Assembly: GCA_963838805.1 (NCBI GenBank)
Contig: CAWISK010000002.1
Coordinates: 248,001 to 312,000 of the forward strand
DNA: 64,000 nt
Reading direction: 5' to 3'
Source: CAVRQM01 sp963838805
GTDB taxonomy: Bacteria; Pseudomonadota; Alphaproteobacteria; Acetobacterales; Acetobacteraceae
Numbering within the stretch: the stretch's first letter is position 1; each line of letters begins with the position of its first letter. The position numbers were made by a program, and so were the translations under genes. Positions 27,819-36,400 of this stretch are shown in pieces. The notes beneath the pieces were generated by a model. It saw only the letters and a program-made list of their open reading frames with translations, was not told the origin of the DNA and did not search any database.

Positions 27819-28802
27819 TCACTTGCCTGGCGTCGGAGCCTCCTCCGGCAGCAGCCGCTCGGCCCGCAGTTCGGCCCACACATCGAGCGGAATGGTCTGC
27901 GCCATCATCGCCGCGTTCTGCACCACTTCCTCGGGCGTGCGCGCGCCGGGGATGACGGCCGCGACCGCCGGGTGAGCCGCACAGAACTGCAAGGCGGCGG
28001 CCTTCAGATCCACGCCATGCCGTGCGCAGATGGCAGCGATCCGGCGCGTGCGGTCCACCAGTTCGGCCGGTGCCCGCTCGTAGTTGAAGGTATCACCGCC
28101 GGCGAGCAGCCCCGAGTTGTACGGGCCGCCCAGCACCACGCGGGCCCCGCGCTGCTCGCATAGCGGCAGAAATTCGGCGAGTGCCGTGTGGTCCAGCAGC
28201 GTGTAGCGGCCGGCCACCAGGAACAGGTTGGGATCGCCCTCGCGCAGCGCGCGCAGGCACGGCTCGACCACGTTGACGCCGAATCCCCAGCCGCCGATCA
28301 CCCCCTCCTCGCGCAGCCGCGAGAGGGCGCGCGCGGCGCCGCTCATGGCGATCGCGAACTGCTCCTCCCACGCCGCGCCCAGCCAGTCGGGCGCGCAGTC
28401 GTGGATATAGACGATGTCGATACGGCTGAGGCCCAGCCGTTGCAGGCTGTCCTCGATCGAGCGCAGGCAGCCGTCATGGCTGTAGTCCAGGCGCCTGCGG
28501 AACGAGAGGCCGCGATGGAACTGCTCGTCGATCGGGGGCACGCTGTCCACCGGATCGAGCATCCGGCCGATTTTGGTGGAGAGCGTGTACTCGCCCCTCG
28601 GGTGGTGGCGCAGCGCGTGCCCCATGCGGTGCTCCGACAGGCCGGCCCCGTAATGCGGTGCCGTGTCGTAGTGGCGGATGCCGGCATTCCAGGCCGCGGC
28701 GACCGTGCCCAGCGCCACCTCGTCCGGGATCACCGCCTGATGATTGCCGAGCGGCGCGCCCCCCATGCCGAGCGGCCCATGCGGCGTGTAGCTGTGCGTC
28801 AT
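27819..28802 (-). CDS. Aldo/keto reductase, L-fucose (D-threo-aldose) dehydrogenase type
   Basis: The 327-residue TIM-barrel reductase has GIRHYDTAPHYGAGLSEHRM (catalytic Asp and Tyr), LSTKIGRM (Lys), YIHDCAPDW (His) and VIPGARTPEEV for the cofactor. The long GAGLSEHR-type insert region is typical of the D-threo-aldose 1-dehydrogenase subgroup. It is one base downstream of a FucU-type mutarotase gene, so both probably act on L-fucose or D-arabinose: the mutarotase supplies the anomer, this enzyme oxidises it to the lactone. Convergent with msrB. Confidence 0.83.
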   Translation of the reverse strand: MTHSYTPHGPLGMGGAPLGNHQAVIPDEVALGTVAAAWNAGIRHYDTAPHYGAGLSEHRMGHALRHHPRGEYTLSTKIGRMLDPVDSVPPIDEQFHRGLSFRRRLDYSHDGCLRSIEDSLQRLGLSRIDIVYIHDCAPDWLGAAWEEQFAIAMSGAARALSRLREEGVIGGWGFGVNVVEPCLRALREGDPNLFLVAGRYTLLDHTALAEFLPLCEQRGARVVLGGPYNSGLLAGGDTFNYERAPAELVDRTRRIAAICARHGVDLKAAALQFCAAHPAVAAVIPGARTPEEVVQNAAMMAQTIPLDVWAELRAERLLPEEAPTPGK

Positions 28803-28803
28803 G

Positions 28804-29235
28804 TCAGGCAGCCTCCGGCGGGATCACGCCCTTGGTGAGGATCACGTTGCCGTAGAACCGGCGCTCGCCCGTGGCGACGATGGCGAAAGCCTGCTCGGCC
28901 GCGGCATAGAAGGCGTGCCGCTCGATGGCCTGTGCCGCGCGGCCGCCGCGTTCGCGCAGCACCGAATTGATCTCCGCGCAGACGGGGGGCACGGAATCCG
29001 GGTCGCCCACGACCTGCATCACCAGTGCCGGATCGGGCACGAAGGTATCGAGCGGCAGGACGCTCAGCACCGCGCGCAGCGCGGGCGCGACGCCGACGCC
29101 GTGCAGGCCGATCAGCGCCCGCCCGCGCGTCGCGGGGTAGTTGGCGTCGACCAGCGCGATCGTGTCGCCATGGCCCATCGCCGCCAGGGCGTGCAGCAGG
29201 TCGGGGCTCAGCAGAGGGTCGAGGCCGATCAGCAT
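28804..29235 (-). CDS. RbsD/FucU-family sugar mutarotase
   Basis: The 143-residue protein matches FucU: MLIGLDPLLSPDLLHALAAM, GHGDTIALVDANYPA (with the catalytic His), MQVVGDPDSVPPVCAEINSV, and RHAFYAAAEQAFAIVATGER followed by RFYGNVILTKGVI. It interconverts sugar anomers. ATG at 29233-29235. It precedes the dehydrogenase gene on the same strand, suggesting a two-gene fucose-type oxidation unit. No transporter or downstream catabolic enzyme is adjacent. Confidence 0.87.
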   Translation of the reverse strand: MLIGLDPLLSPDLLHALAAMGHGDTIALVDANYPATRGRALIGLHGVGVAPALRAVLSVLPLDTFVPDPALVMQVVGDPDSVPPVCAEINSVLRERGGRAAQAIERHAFYAAAEQAFAIVATGERRFYGNVILTKGVIPPEAA

Positions 29236-29331
29236 GGATGTTTCCCGTCGATTGCGCGGCGAGCCTAGCGGCCGTCGCCCCGCGCGGCCAGCCCGGCAAA
29301 CTCGGCGCCGCGCCGCGGCGTTGCCGCCGGC

Positions 29332-30438
29332 ATGGATGGAAACAACCCTGTTCTGATGCCCGCCGGAGAGCCGGCCGACCCGCGTGCCGCCGCCCGGGCG
29401 GCGCGCCTGCGCTATGTGCATGACCGCCAGCCCGGCTTTCGCCGCGAACGGATGGGAGAAAAGCAGTTCCGCATTCTCGATCCGGGCGGCGATGTGCTCG
29501 CCGACCCGGACCATCTGGAACGCATCCGCAAGCTGGCCATCCCGCCCGCCTACGAGGATGTCTGGATTTGCCGCTACCATAACGGCCATCTGCAAGCGAC
29601 CGGCCGCGATGCGCGCGGGCGCAAGCAGTATCGCTATCACGCGAAATGGCGCGCTGTCCGCGACGAGACCAAATACCACCGCATGCTGGTGTTCGGCCGC
29701 TTGCTGCCGCAAATCCGCGATCGCGTGGCGCACGACCTCGCTTTGCCGGGCCTGCCGCGCGAGAAGGTGCTGGCCGCCCTGGTCCGGCTGCTGGAGGGCA
29801 CTCTGGCCCGTATCGGCAACGAGGAATACGCCCGCGACAACCGGAGCTTCGGCCTGACCACGCTGCGCAACCGCCATGTGCGGGTGCAGGGCGGCCATGT
29901 GACCTTCGATTTTCGGGGCAAGCACGGGGTGCGGCACCATATCGACCTGACCGATCGCCGCCTCGCTTCGATTGTGCGCCGCTGCCGCGAGATTCCCGAG
30001 CAGCATCTGTTCACCTATCTCGACGAGGCTGGCGAGCCGCATCCGATCGGCTCGGACGACGTGAACGAGTATTTGCACGCCGTCGCCGGCGAGGAGATCA
30101 CGGCCAAGGATTTCCGCACCTGGGCGGCGACCAATCTCGCCGCACTTGCCCTGTCCGGCCTTGAGGCCTTCGACAGTCAGGCGCGCGCCAAGCACAATAT
30201 CGTCCAGGCGGTCGAGAGCGTCGCCAAGCGCCTCGGCAACACTCCCGCCATCTGCCGCAAGTGCTACATCCACCCCGCGATCTTCCAGGGCTATCTGGAC
30301 GGCACGCTGGCCGAGGGCCTGCGCGCCCACGCCGACGCAATGCTGCGGGATACCGGGAGCGGCCTCTCGGCCGAGGAGGTCGCCGTCACGGCCTATCTCG
30401 AGCGCCGACTGGGCGAGGCGGGGGTCGGTTCCCCGTAG
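29332..30438 (+). CDS. DNA topoisomerase IB (poxvirus/bacterial type)
   Basis: The 368-residue enzyme relaxes DNA by a 3'-phosphotyrosine link. The N-terminal domain has FRRERMGEKQFRIL and AIPPAYEDVWIC, then RDARGRKQYRYHAKWRAVRD. The catalytic core includes YARDNRSFGLTTLRNRHV, FRGKHGVRHH, KDFRTWAATNLAA and the active Tyr312 in RKCYIHPAIF. All members of the Arg-Lys-Arg-His-Tyr set appear present. Start ATG 29332; divergent from the mutarotase gene. Confidence 0.9.
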   Translation: MDGNNPVLMPAGEPADPRAAARAARLRYVHDRQPGFRRERMGEKQFRILDPGGDVLADPDHLERIRKLAIPPAYEDVWICRYHNGHLQATGRDARGRKQYRYHAKWRAVRDETKYHRMLVFGRLLPQIRDRVAHDLALPGLPREKVLAALVRLLEGTLARIGNEEYARDNRSFGLTTLRNRHVRVQGGHVTFDFRGKHGVRHHIDLTDRRLASIVRRCREIPEQHLFTYLDEAGEPHPIGSDDVNEYLHAVAGEEITAKDFRTWAATNLAALALSGLEAFDSQARAKHNIVQAVESVAKRLGNTPAICRKCYIHPAIFQGYLDGTLAEGLRAHADAMLRDTGSGLSAEEVAVTAYLERRLGEAGVGSP

Positions 30439-30444
30439 AAAGCC

Positions 30445-30474
30445 CCGCCGCCGGGCCCTGAGGGCCGGCGGCGG
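30445..30474. terminator. G/C-rich hairpin between convergent genes
   Basis: A near-perfect inverted repeat (CCGCCGCCGGGCCC, loop TGA, GGGCCGGCGGCGG) with one bulged G lies seven bases after the topoisomerase stop and before the end of the convergent secreted-protein gene, so it may serve both. Confidence 0.55.
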
Positions 30475-30517
30475 TCGCCGATCGGTCGGGTAACGCGTGG
30501 CCGCTTACTCGAGTCGC

Positions 30518-31036
30518 CTATTGAGTCGTCGTCGGAGCGTTGGAGCCGCCCGCCTTTGTCATGGCGAGTACGGAATCGGGATTGACCACCATCATCACCG
30601 GCCTGCCCTGCTTGTCGTGGGCGCGAATCAGGAACAATTCCGGCATGATCTTCACATCCGTGAAGCCGGCCTGTTCGAGGTCGCGCTTCATCTGCTGCTG
30701 GATCGGCGCCCCGGCTGAACCGCTTGCCGTCGCGCTCGAGGGAGCCGGTTGGCCCATGCCGGTCTGCAACGTGCCCTGCTGGTCAGAACTCTGGGATTGG
30801 GTCACCTGCGGGCGCGTCGATTGCGAGCCGCCCTGCGAGGCAGGTTGCTGGGCCTGGGCCTGCTGCTGCGTGCCCGGCGCACCGGGCGCTCGCCCGGACT
30901 CCGTTCCGGGCTTCCCCTTGATCAGCGGCTGTGCCGCCGATGCTGGCGGCGACGGGGAAGATTGGCTGGATTGCGCCAGGCACGGCGTGGCGAGTGCCAG
31001 CGATAATCCGATTGCCGTCAATGTTGTCGATCGCAT
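30518..31036 (-). CDS. Secreted Q/S-rich hypothetical protein
   Basis: A signal peptide (TLTAIGLSLALATPCLAQ) is followed by about 90 low-complexity residues rich in Gln, Ser, Pro and Gly, and then a compact C-terminal segment: IQQQMKRDLEQAGFTDVKIM, PELFLIRAHDKQGRPVMMVV, NPDSVLAMT. That segment has the alternation of a small alpha/beta domain like those of periplasmic PepSY-type or PRC-adjacent proteins. I do not recognise the family. 172 residues, monocistronic, divergent from the MFS gene with a 194-bp gap holding no obvious promoter. Confidence 0.7.
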   Translation of the reverse strand: MRSTTLTAIGLSLALATPCLAQSSQSSPSPPASAAQPLIKGKPGTESGRAPGAPGTQQQAQAQQPASQGGSQSTRPQVTQSQSSDQQGTLQTGMGQPAPSSATASGSAGAPIQQQMKRDLEQAGFTDVKIMPELFLIRAHDKQGRPVMMVVNPDSVLAMTKAGGSNAPTTTQ

Positions 31037-31230
31037 GTGCCTGTCCCTTCTGGAAGCGCCGTCGCGGCGTGCCGAGTCAACAGACGATCACATTGATGGT
31101 TTTGACCGGGCCGGATCACCGAATGGGGATCACTCGCCAGCGTCGCGCGGGGATGCCTGCCATGTCCGGGCGTGAGGCGTTCGCGGCTGGCATCAAATGC
31201 CTCGCCTGCATAGGGTAGCGCCGATCGCAC

Positions 31231-32787
31231 ATGGACGCTCCTGCTCCCCTGACGGCGGATCTCGATCCTGCCGGCCTCGACCTGCTGCCGCGCTTCACGC
31301 ATCGCGAGATCCTGCGTGTCATCACCGGCATCCTGCTGTGCATCTTCCTGGCCGCGATCGACCAGACCGTGGTGATCCCGGCGGTGCCGGCGATCGCCGC
31401 CGACCTGCACGGCTTCAGCCATCTGGCGTGGATCGTCTCGGCCTATCTGCTGACCTCGACGGCGGCCACCCCGGTCTATGGCAAGCTCTCCGACATCTAC
31501 GGCCGCCGCGCCCTGCTGCTGCCGGCCATCGCGGTGTTCGTCGCGGCCTCCGCCCTGTGCGCCCTGTCGCAGAGCCTGCTGGAGCTGATTGCCGCCCGCG
31601 CGGTTCAGGGCCTGGGCGGGGCAGGGCTGGTGGCGATGGCACAGGCGGCGATCGCCGACGTGGTGGCGCCGCGCGAGAGGGGCAAATACCAGGGCTACAT
31701 GGCGAGCGCCTGGGGCGTCGCCAGCATCGCCGGGCCGATCCTGGGCGGCTGGATCACCGACCAGTTCTCCTGGCGCTGGATCTTCTGGATCAACCTGCCG
31801 ATCGGTGCCGCGGCCTTCCTGCTGTCCAGCCGCGCCCTGCGGATGCTGCCGGTGCCGCGGCACCGCTCACGCATCGACTATGCCGGGGCGGCGCTGCTGG
31901 CGGCGATCACCACGGCGTTTCTGCTGGTCATGAGCTGGGGCGGCAACGCCTATCCCTGGCTGTCGGCGCCCGTGGTGACGCTGAGCGCCGTGGCGCTCGG
32001 CCTGCTGGCGCTGCTGGTATGGCAGGAGAGGCGGGCCGCCGATCCGATGCTGCCGCCGCGCCTGTTCGCGAACGGCGTGTTCGTGCGCGGTGTCGCCATT
32101 GCCTCGATGGCGACCGCCGGGACGTTCGGCGCCATCTTCCTGCTGCCGCTGTTCTTCCAGTTGCTGCGCGGCGCCAGCGCCTCGGCGGCGGGCGTTCTCA
32201 TCGTGCCCTATCTCGCCTGCAACGTGGTCGGCGCCTATCTGGCCGGACAGGCGGCGCGCCGGCTCGGCCGGGGGCGCACGATCCTGCTCGGCGGCCTCGC
32301 CGCCGCCGCCGGCGGCTATGCGCTCATGGCGACGCTAGGCGAGCAGAGCAGCCAGGCGGTGATCGTGATCGGCATGGGGGTGGTGGGCTTCGGCATCGGC
32401 TCGTGCATGCCGACCAGCCTCGTCGTGGTGCAGAACGCCGCCGCGCGGCGCGACGTGGGCACCGCCACCGGCGCCCTGCTGTTCCTGCGCTCGCTGGGCG
32501 GCGCGTTCGGCACGACCATCGCGGGATCGCTGCTGGCCAGTCGTTTCGCCTCCTATGTCGCCCGGCACGGCCAGGGCCGCTCGGTCGATCTCGCGTCCTT
32601 GCGCGACCATGCCGCAACGCCTGGCGGGCACGCGACGCTCGCGCTGGAGCCGGGATTGCGCGAGGTGGCGCGCGCCGGCCTCGCCAGCGGTTTTCATCTG
32701 GCCTTCCTGTCGCTCGCCCTGCTGCTGGGGGCGGCCCTGGTCATCTGCCTGCGGCTGCGCGACCTCGCCTTGCAGTCGAGCGGCTGA
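31231..32787 (+). CDS. DHA2-family MFS drug efflux transporter (14 TM)
   Basis: The 518-residue protein has the DHA2 motifs LLCIFLAAIDQTVVIPAVPA (motif D1), YGKLSDIYGRRALLLP (motif A), VQGLGGAGLVAMAQA (motif B) and VASIAGPILGGWITD (antiporter motif C), then 14 predicted helices. Exports drugs or toxic metabolites in exchange for protons. Reading frame intact, unlike several other MFS genes here. No adjacent regulator or membrane-fusion partner. Ends 43 bp before the toxin-antitoxin genes. Confidence 0.88.
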   Translation: MDAPAPLTADLDPAGLDLLPRFTHREILRVITGILLCIFLAAIDQTVVIPAVPAIAADLHGFSHLAWIVSAYLLTSTAATPVYGKLSDIYGRRALLLPAIAVFVAASALCALSQSLLELIAARAVQGLGGAGLVAMAQAAIADVVAPRERGKYQGYMASAWGVASIAGPILGGWITDQFSWRWIFWINLPIGAAAFLLSSRALRMLPVPRHRSRIDYAGAALLAAITTAFLLVMSWGGNAYPWLSAPVVTLSAVALGLLALLVWQERRAADPMLPPRLFANGVFVRGVAIASMATAGTFGAIFLLPLFFQLLRGASASAAGVLIVPYLACNVVGAYLAGQAARRLGRGRTILLGGLAAAAGGYALMATLGEQSSQAVIVIGMGVVGFGIGSCMPTSLVVVQNAAARRDVGTATGALLFLRSLGGAFGTTIAGSLLASRFASYVARHGQGRSVDLASLRDHAATPGGHATLALEPGLREVARAGLASGFHLAFLSLALLLGAALVICLRLRDLALQSSG

Positions 32788-32795
32788 GCAGCGCG

Positions 32796-32824
32796 TTGAC
32801 ATGCGCATGACGAATGCGCATTTG
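32796..32824 (+). promoter_or_regulatory. ccdAB promoter region with two ATGCGCAT palindromes
   Basis: A perfect -35 TTGACA (32796-32801) overlaps ATGCGCAT (32801-32808). A second copy lies inside the 10-bp palindrome AATGCGCATT (32813-32822), 13 bp centre to centre. The -10 (CATTTG, 17 bp on) is poor. Paired palindromes over the promoter are what an autoregulating antitoxin/toxin complex would bind. Confidence 0.45.
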
Positions 32825-32830
32825 GCACGC

Positions 32831-33078
32831 ATGAGCTTAACTCGTCCGCAGCCGGGGCATCCCGCAAGCCCACCAACCTGACTCTCCCCAAATCGCTCGT
32901 GCAGGAGGCTCGGGATCTGTCGGTGAACATCTCGCAGGCCTGCGAGCGGGGTCTTGCAGCCGAAGTTGGCCGGGCCGGGGCTGAACGCTGGGTGCAGGAG
33001 AACAAGGCAGCCATCGATGCCTGGAACGGCCATGTGGAGAAGCACGGGATACCGCTCGCCGAATACCGCCGGTTCTAA
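32831..33078 (+). CDS. ccdA: CcdA-type antitoxin, frameshifted near N-terminus
   Basis: The body RKPTNLTLPKSLVQEARDLS, NISQACERGLAAEV, ERWVQENKAAIDAWNGHVEK and HGIPLAEYRRF is a textbook CcdA: a ribbon-helix-helix DNA-binding start and a C-terminal toxin-binding tail. Its frame has no start codon between the stop at 32797-32799 and 32878. ATG 32831 (MSLTRPQPGHP) lies in the neighbouring frame, so a one-base change near 32850-32865 is needed to join them. The stop overlaps the toxin ATG (TAATG). It neutralises CcdB and should repress the operon. Confidence 0.78.
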
Positions 33079-33383
33079 TGGCCCGGCTGGATGTGCATCC
33101 GCTCGCCGGCAGCTCCGGGCCGAGCTACGTGCTGGACGTGCAGGCGGACCTGCTTCGGACACTGGCCACGCGTGCAGTGGTTCCGCTGGTTCCGGAGGCG
33201 CATGACTTTCCCCTGCTGCGCGACCTGAATCCGGTGTTCGAGCTGGACGGTGAGCGGTTCGTGATGTTGACCCAGGCGATAGCGACCGTGCCCACCAGCT
33301 TTCTGCGGCCGCCGGTGACCTCGTTCTTGCGGCATCACGATGCCGTCGTCAGGGCCCTGGACACTCTTCTCCTGGGTTTCTGA
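33078..33383 (+). CDS. ccdB: CcdB-type gyrase-poison toxin
   Basis: The 101-residue protein matches CcdB: YVLDVQADLLRTLATRAVVP, LVPEAHDFPLLRDLNPVFEL, DGERFVMLTQAIATVPTSFL and the helical C-terminus HHDAVVRALDTLLLGF, which in F-plasmid CcdB carries the gyrase-contact residues ending in -GI. The last residues here are GF. The pair is chromosomal by context, with no plasmid genes nearby. Coupled to ccdA by TAATG. Confidence 0.88.
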   Translation: MARLDVHPLAGSSGPSYVLDVQADLLRTLATRAVVPLVPEAHDFPLLRDLNPVFELDGERFVMLTQAIATVPTSFLRPPVTSFLRHHDAVVRALDTLLLGF

Positions 33384-33476
33384 CATGCTGACATGGCGCG
33401 TGGCCCCGTCTTGACGCGGCGCCGACCGCGCCTCTTCTTGCGTGCTGGCCGGTTTGGCCTCGAACAGGATCACTTC

Positions 33477-36400
33477 ATGGACGCCGCGACGCTGGGCTTC
33501 GGCTCGACCTTCTCCGACCTCGCCAGCCGCGAGGGCCTGATCCGGCTCGACCGCCTGTTCGTAGCCGGGCTGGCAGAGGCTGAGCCGGAGCTGCATGCCC
33601 GGCTGATGGCCGCCCGCGCCGCACCCGAGGCACTGGATGCCAAGGCAGAGGGGCAGCTCGTCGTGGCTCTCGGCCCCTCGGTGCAGGATTTCGTGGCCGC
33701 GCTGTTCGGCATCCAGGACGAGCTGGCCGAGATCGCCGCCCGCACCGCGGCGCTCGACCCGATCCATGCCTGCAAGCGCCTGTTCGTGCAGCGGCAGGCG
33801 GTCAAGAAATATCCCGACCCCTCCAGCTTCGACACGGACACCCTTCGCACGGCGCTGGAGGAGGCGATGGCGACCCCGCTCGGCGAGCAGGCGTTCGCCG
33901 CGCACGTGGATGCCTGGCAGAAGACCGAGCGCGCCGAACTGCTCGACCTCGCCATGCGCTACGCCGCCTGGGCCACGCTGACGCCGGAGGGCCAGGCCCG
34001 CCACGGCGGCGGCACCCTGTTCCACGTCCCGCGCAAGCTCGATCCGCAGCATCTGGTCCCGGTCGAGACCATCGAGCGGGACGGCGTCACCATGCTGCGC
34101 CTGCCGGAGCACGACTGGCGGCAGCGCGACGGGTTCTCGCTCACCGATCCCGGCATGGACGAGCAGCACGCGCTCGATCAGGTGAACTACTGCATCTGGT
34201 GCCACTCGCAGGGCAAGGATTCGTGCAGCAAGGGATTGCGCGACCGCAAGACCGGCTGCTTCCAGAAGAGCGCCTTCGGCGTCACCCTCGCCGGCTGCCC
34301 GCTCGACGAGAAGATCAGCGAGATGCACGAGCTGCGCGCGGGCGGGCACCTGCTGGCGGCCTTTGCGACGATCGCCGTGGACAATCCGATGATGGCGGCC
34401 ACCGGCCACCGGATCTGCAACGACTGCATGAAGGCCTGCATCTATCAGAAGCAGGAGCCGGTCGATATTCCGCAGGCGGAGACCTCGATCCTGCGGCAGG
34501 TGCTCGAACTGCCCTGGGGCTTCGAGATCTACGCGCTGCTGACGCGCTGGAATCCGCTCGACATCCGCCGCCCGCTGCCGCGCCCGGATAGCGGGCGCGC
34601 GGTGCTGGTGGTGGGGCTGGGACCGGCCGGCTTCACGTTGGCGCACCATCTGATGAATGACGGCCACAGCGTCGTCGCCGTGGACGGGCTGAAGATCGAG
34701 CCACTCGGATTCGACCCCACGGCACCGATCCGCGACGCGCAGGCACTGTTCGAGGATCTGGACGACCGCGTGATGGCGGGCTTCGGCGGTGTGGCCGAAT
34801 ACGGCATCACCGTGCGCTGGAACAAGAACTACCTGAAGCTGGTGCGCCTGCTGCTGGAGCGGCGCGCGCAATTCGCGATGTTCGGCGGCGTGCGCTTCGG
34901 CGGCGGCGCCACGCTGTCGATCGACGATGCGTGGCGCATGGGCTTCGACCATGTGGCACTCTGCATGGGCGCCGGGCGGCCCACGGTGATCGACATGCCG
35001 AACGGGCTGGCGCGCGGCGTGCGGCAGGCGAGCGACTTCCTGATGGCGCTGCAACTTTCCGGCGCTGCCAAGGAAAGCTCCATCGCCAATCTGCAAATCC
35101 GCCTGCCGGTCGTGGTGATCGGCGGCGGGTTGACGGCCATCGACACGGCGACCGAGAGCCTCGCCTACTATGTCCGCCAGGTCGAGAAATTCGCCCGCCG
35201 CTATCGCACGTTGCTCATGGAACGCGGCGAACAGGGGGTGCAGGCGGGCTGGAACGAGGAAGAACGGCAGACGGCCGAGACCTTCCTCGCCCACGCCGCG
35301 GCGATCCGTGCAGAGCGCGAGGCCGCTTCGCGCGAGCAGCGCCCCGCGCGCATCGCGCAACTGCTGGAGACCTGGGGCGGTGCCACCATCGCCTATCGCC
35401 GCAAGCTGACCGACGCGCCCAGCTACACGCTGAACCACGAGGAAGTGGCGAAGGCGATGGAGGAGGGGGTGCGCTTCGCGGAGGGCCTTTCGCCGCTCGC
35501 CGTCGAGGTCGATGGGTTCGGCCACGCCGCCGGCCTGCGCTGCTCGCGCGCCGATGGCAGCGAGGTACTGTTGCCCGCGCGCGCCGTGCTGGTGGCCGCC
35601 GGCACCCAGCCGAACACGGTCCTGGCGCGCGAGGACGGACGCATCCGCCTTGACGGCCGCTATTTCCAGGCGATCGATGCCGGCGGTCATCCGGTGACGC
35701 CGGTGCGCGGCCTCGCCAAGCCCGATGTGGCGCAGGTGCTGATGCACCACGATGCGCGCACCGGCCGCTTCATCAGCTTCTTCGGCGACCTGCATCCGAG
35801 CTTTTTCGGCAACGTGGTCAAGGCGATGGGCAGCGCCAAGCGCGGCTATCCGGTGGTCTCCGCGTCCCTTGCGGCACAACCTGCGGCGTCGGCGTCCGGC
35901 GCGGAGGTGATCGCCCATTGCCGCGACGTGCTGGGCGCCACCGTCCACGAAGTTCGCCGCCTCACCCCCACCATCATGGAGGTGGTGCTGCGTGCGCCTG
36001 CGGCGGCGCGCGCCTTCCGGCCCGGCCAGTTCTACCGCTTGCAGAACTACGAGATGCATGCGCCGCGCGTGAGCGAGGCAGGGATCGGCAGCACGCTGCT
36101 GGCGATGGAGGGGCTGGCGATGACCGGCGCCTGGACCGATCCCCGGTCCGGGCTGGTGTCGGTGATCGCGCTGGAAATGGGCGGCAGCTCGGATCTCTGC
36201 GCCACGCTGAAGCCGGGCGAGCCCGTGGTGCTGATGGGGCCGACCGGCACGCCCACCGACATTCCGGCTCACAGCACGGTGGCACTGGTGGGCGGCGGTC
36301 TCGGCAACGCGGTGCTGTTCAGCATCGGCGCGGCGATGCGCGCGGCCGGTTCGCGGGTGCTGTACTTCGCCGGCTACAAGGCGCGGCGCGACCGCTACAA

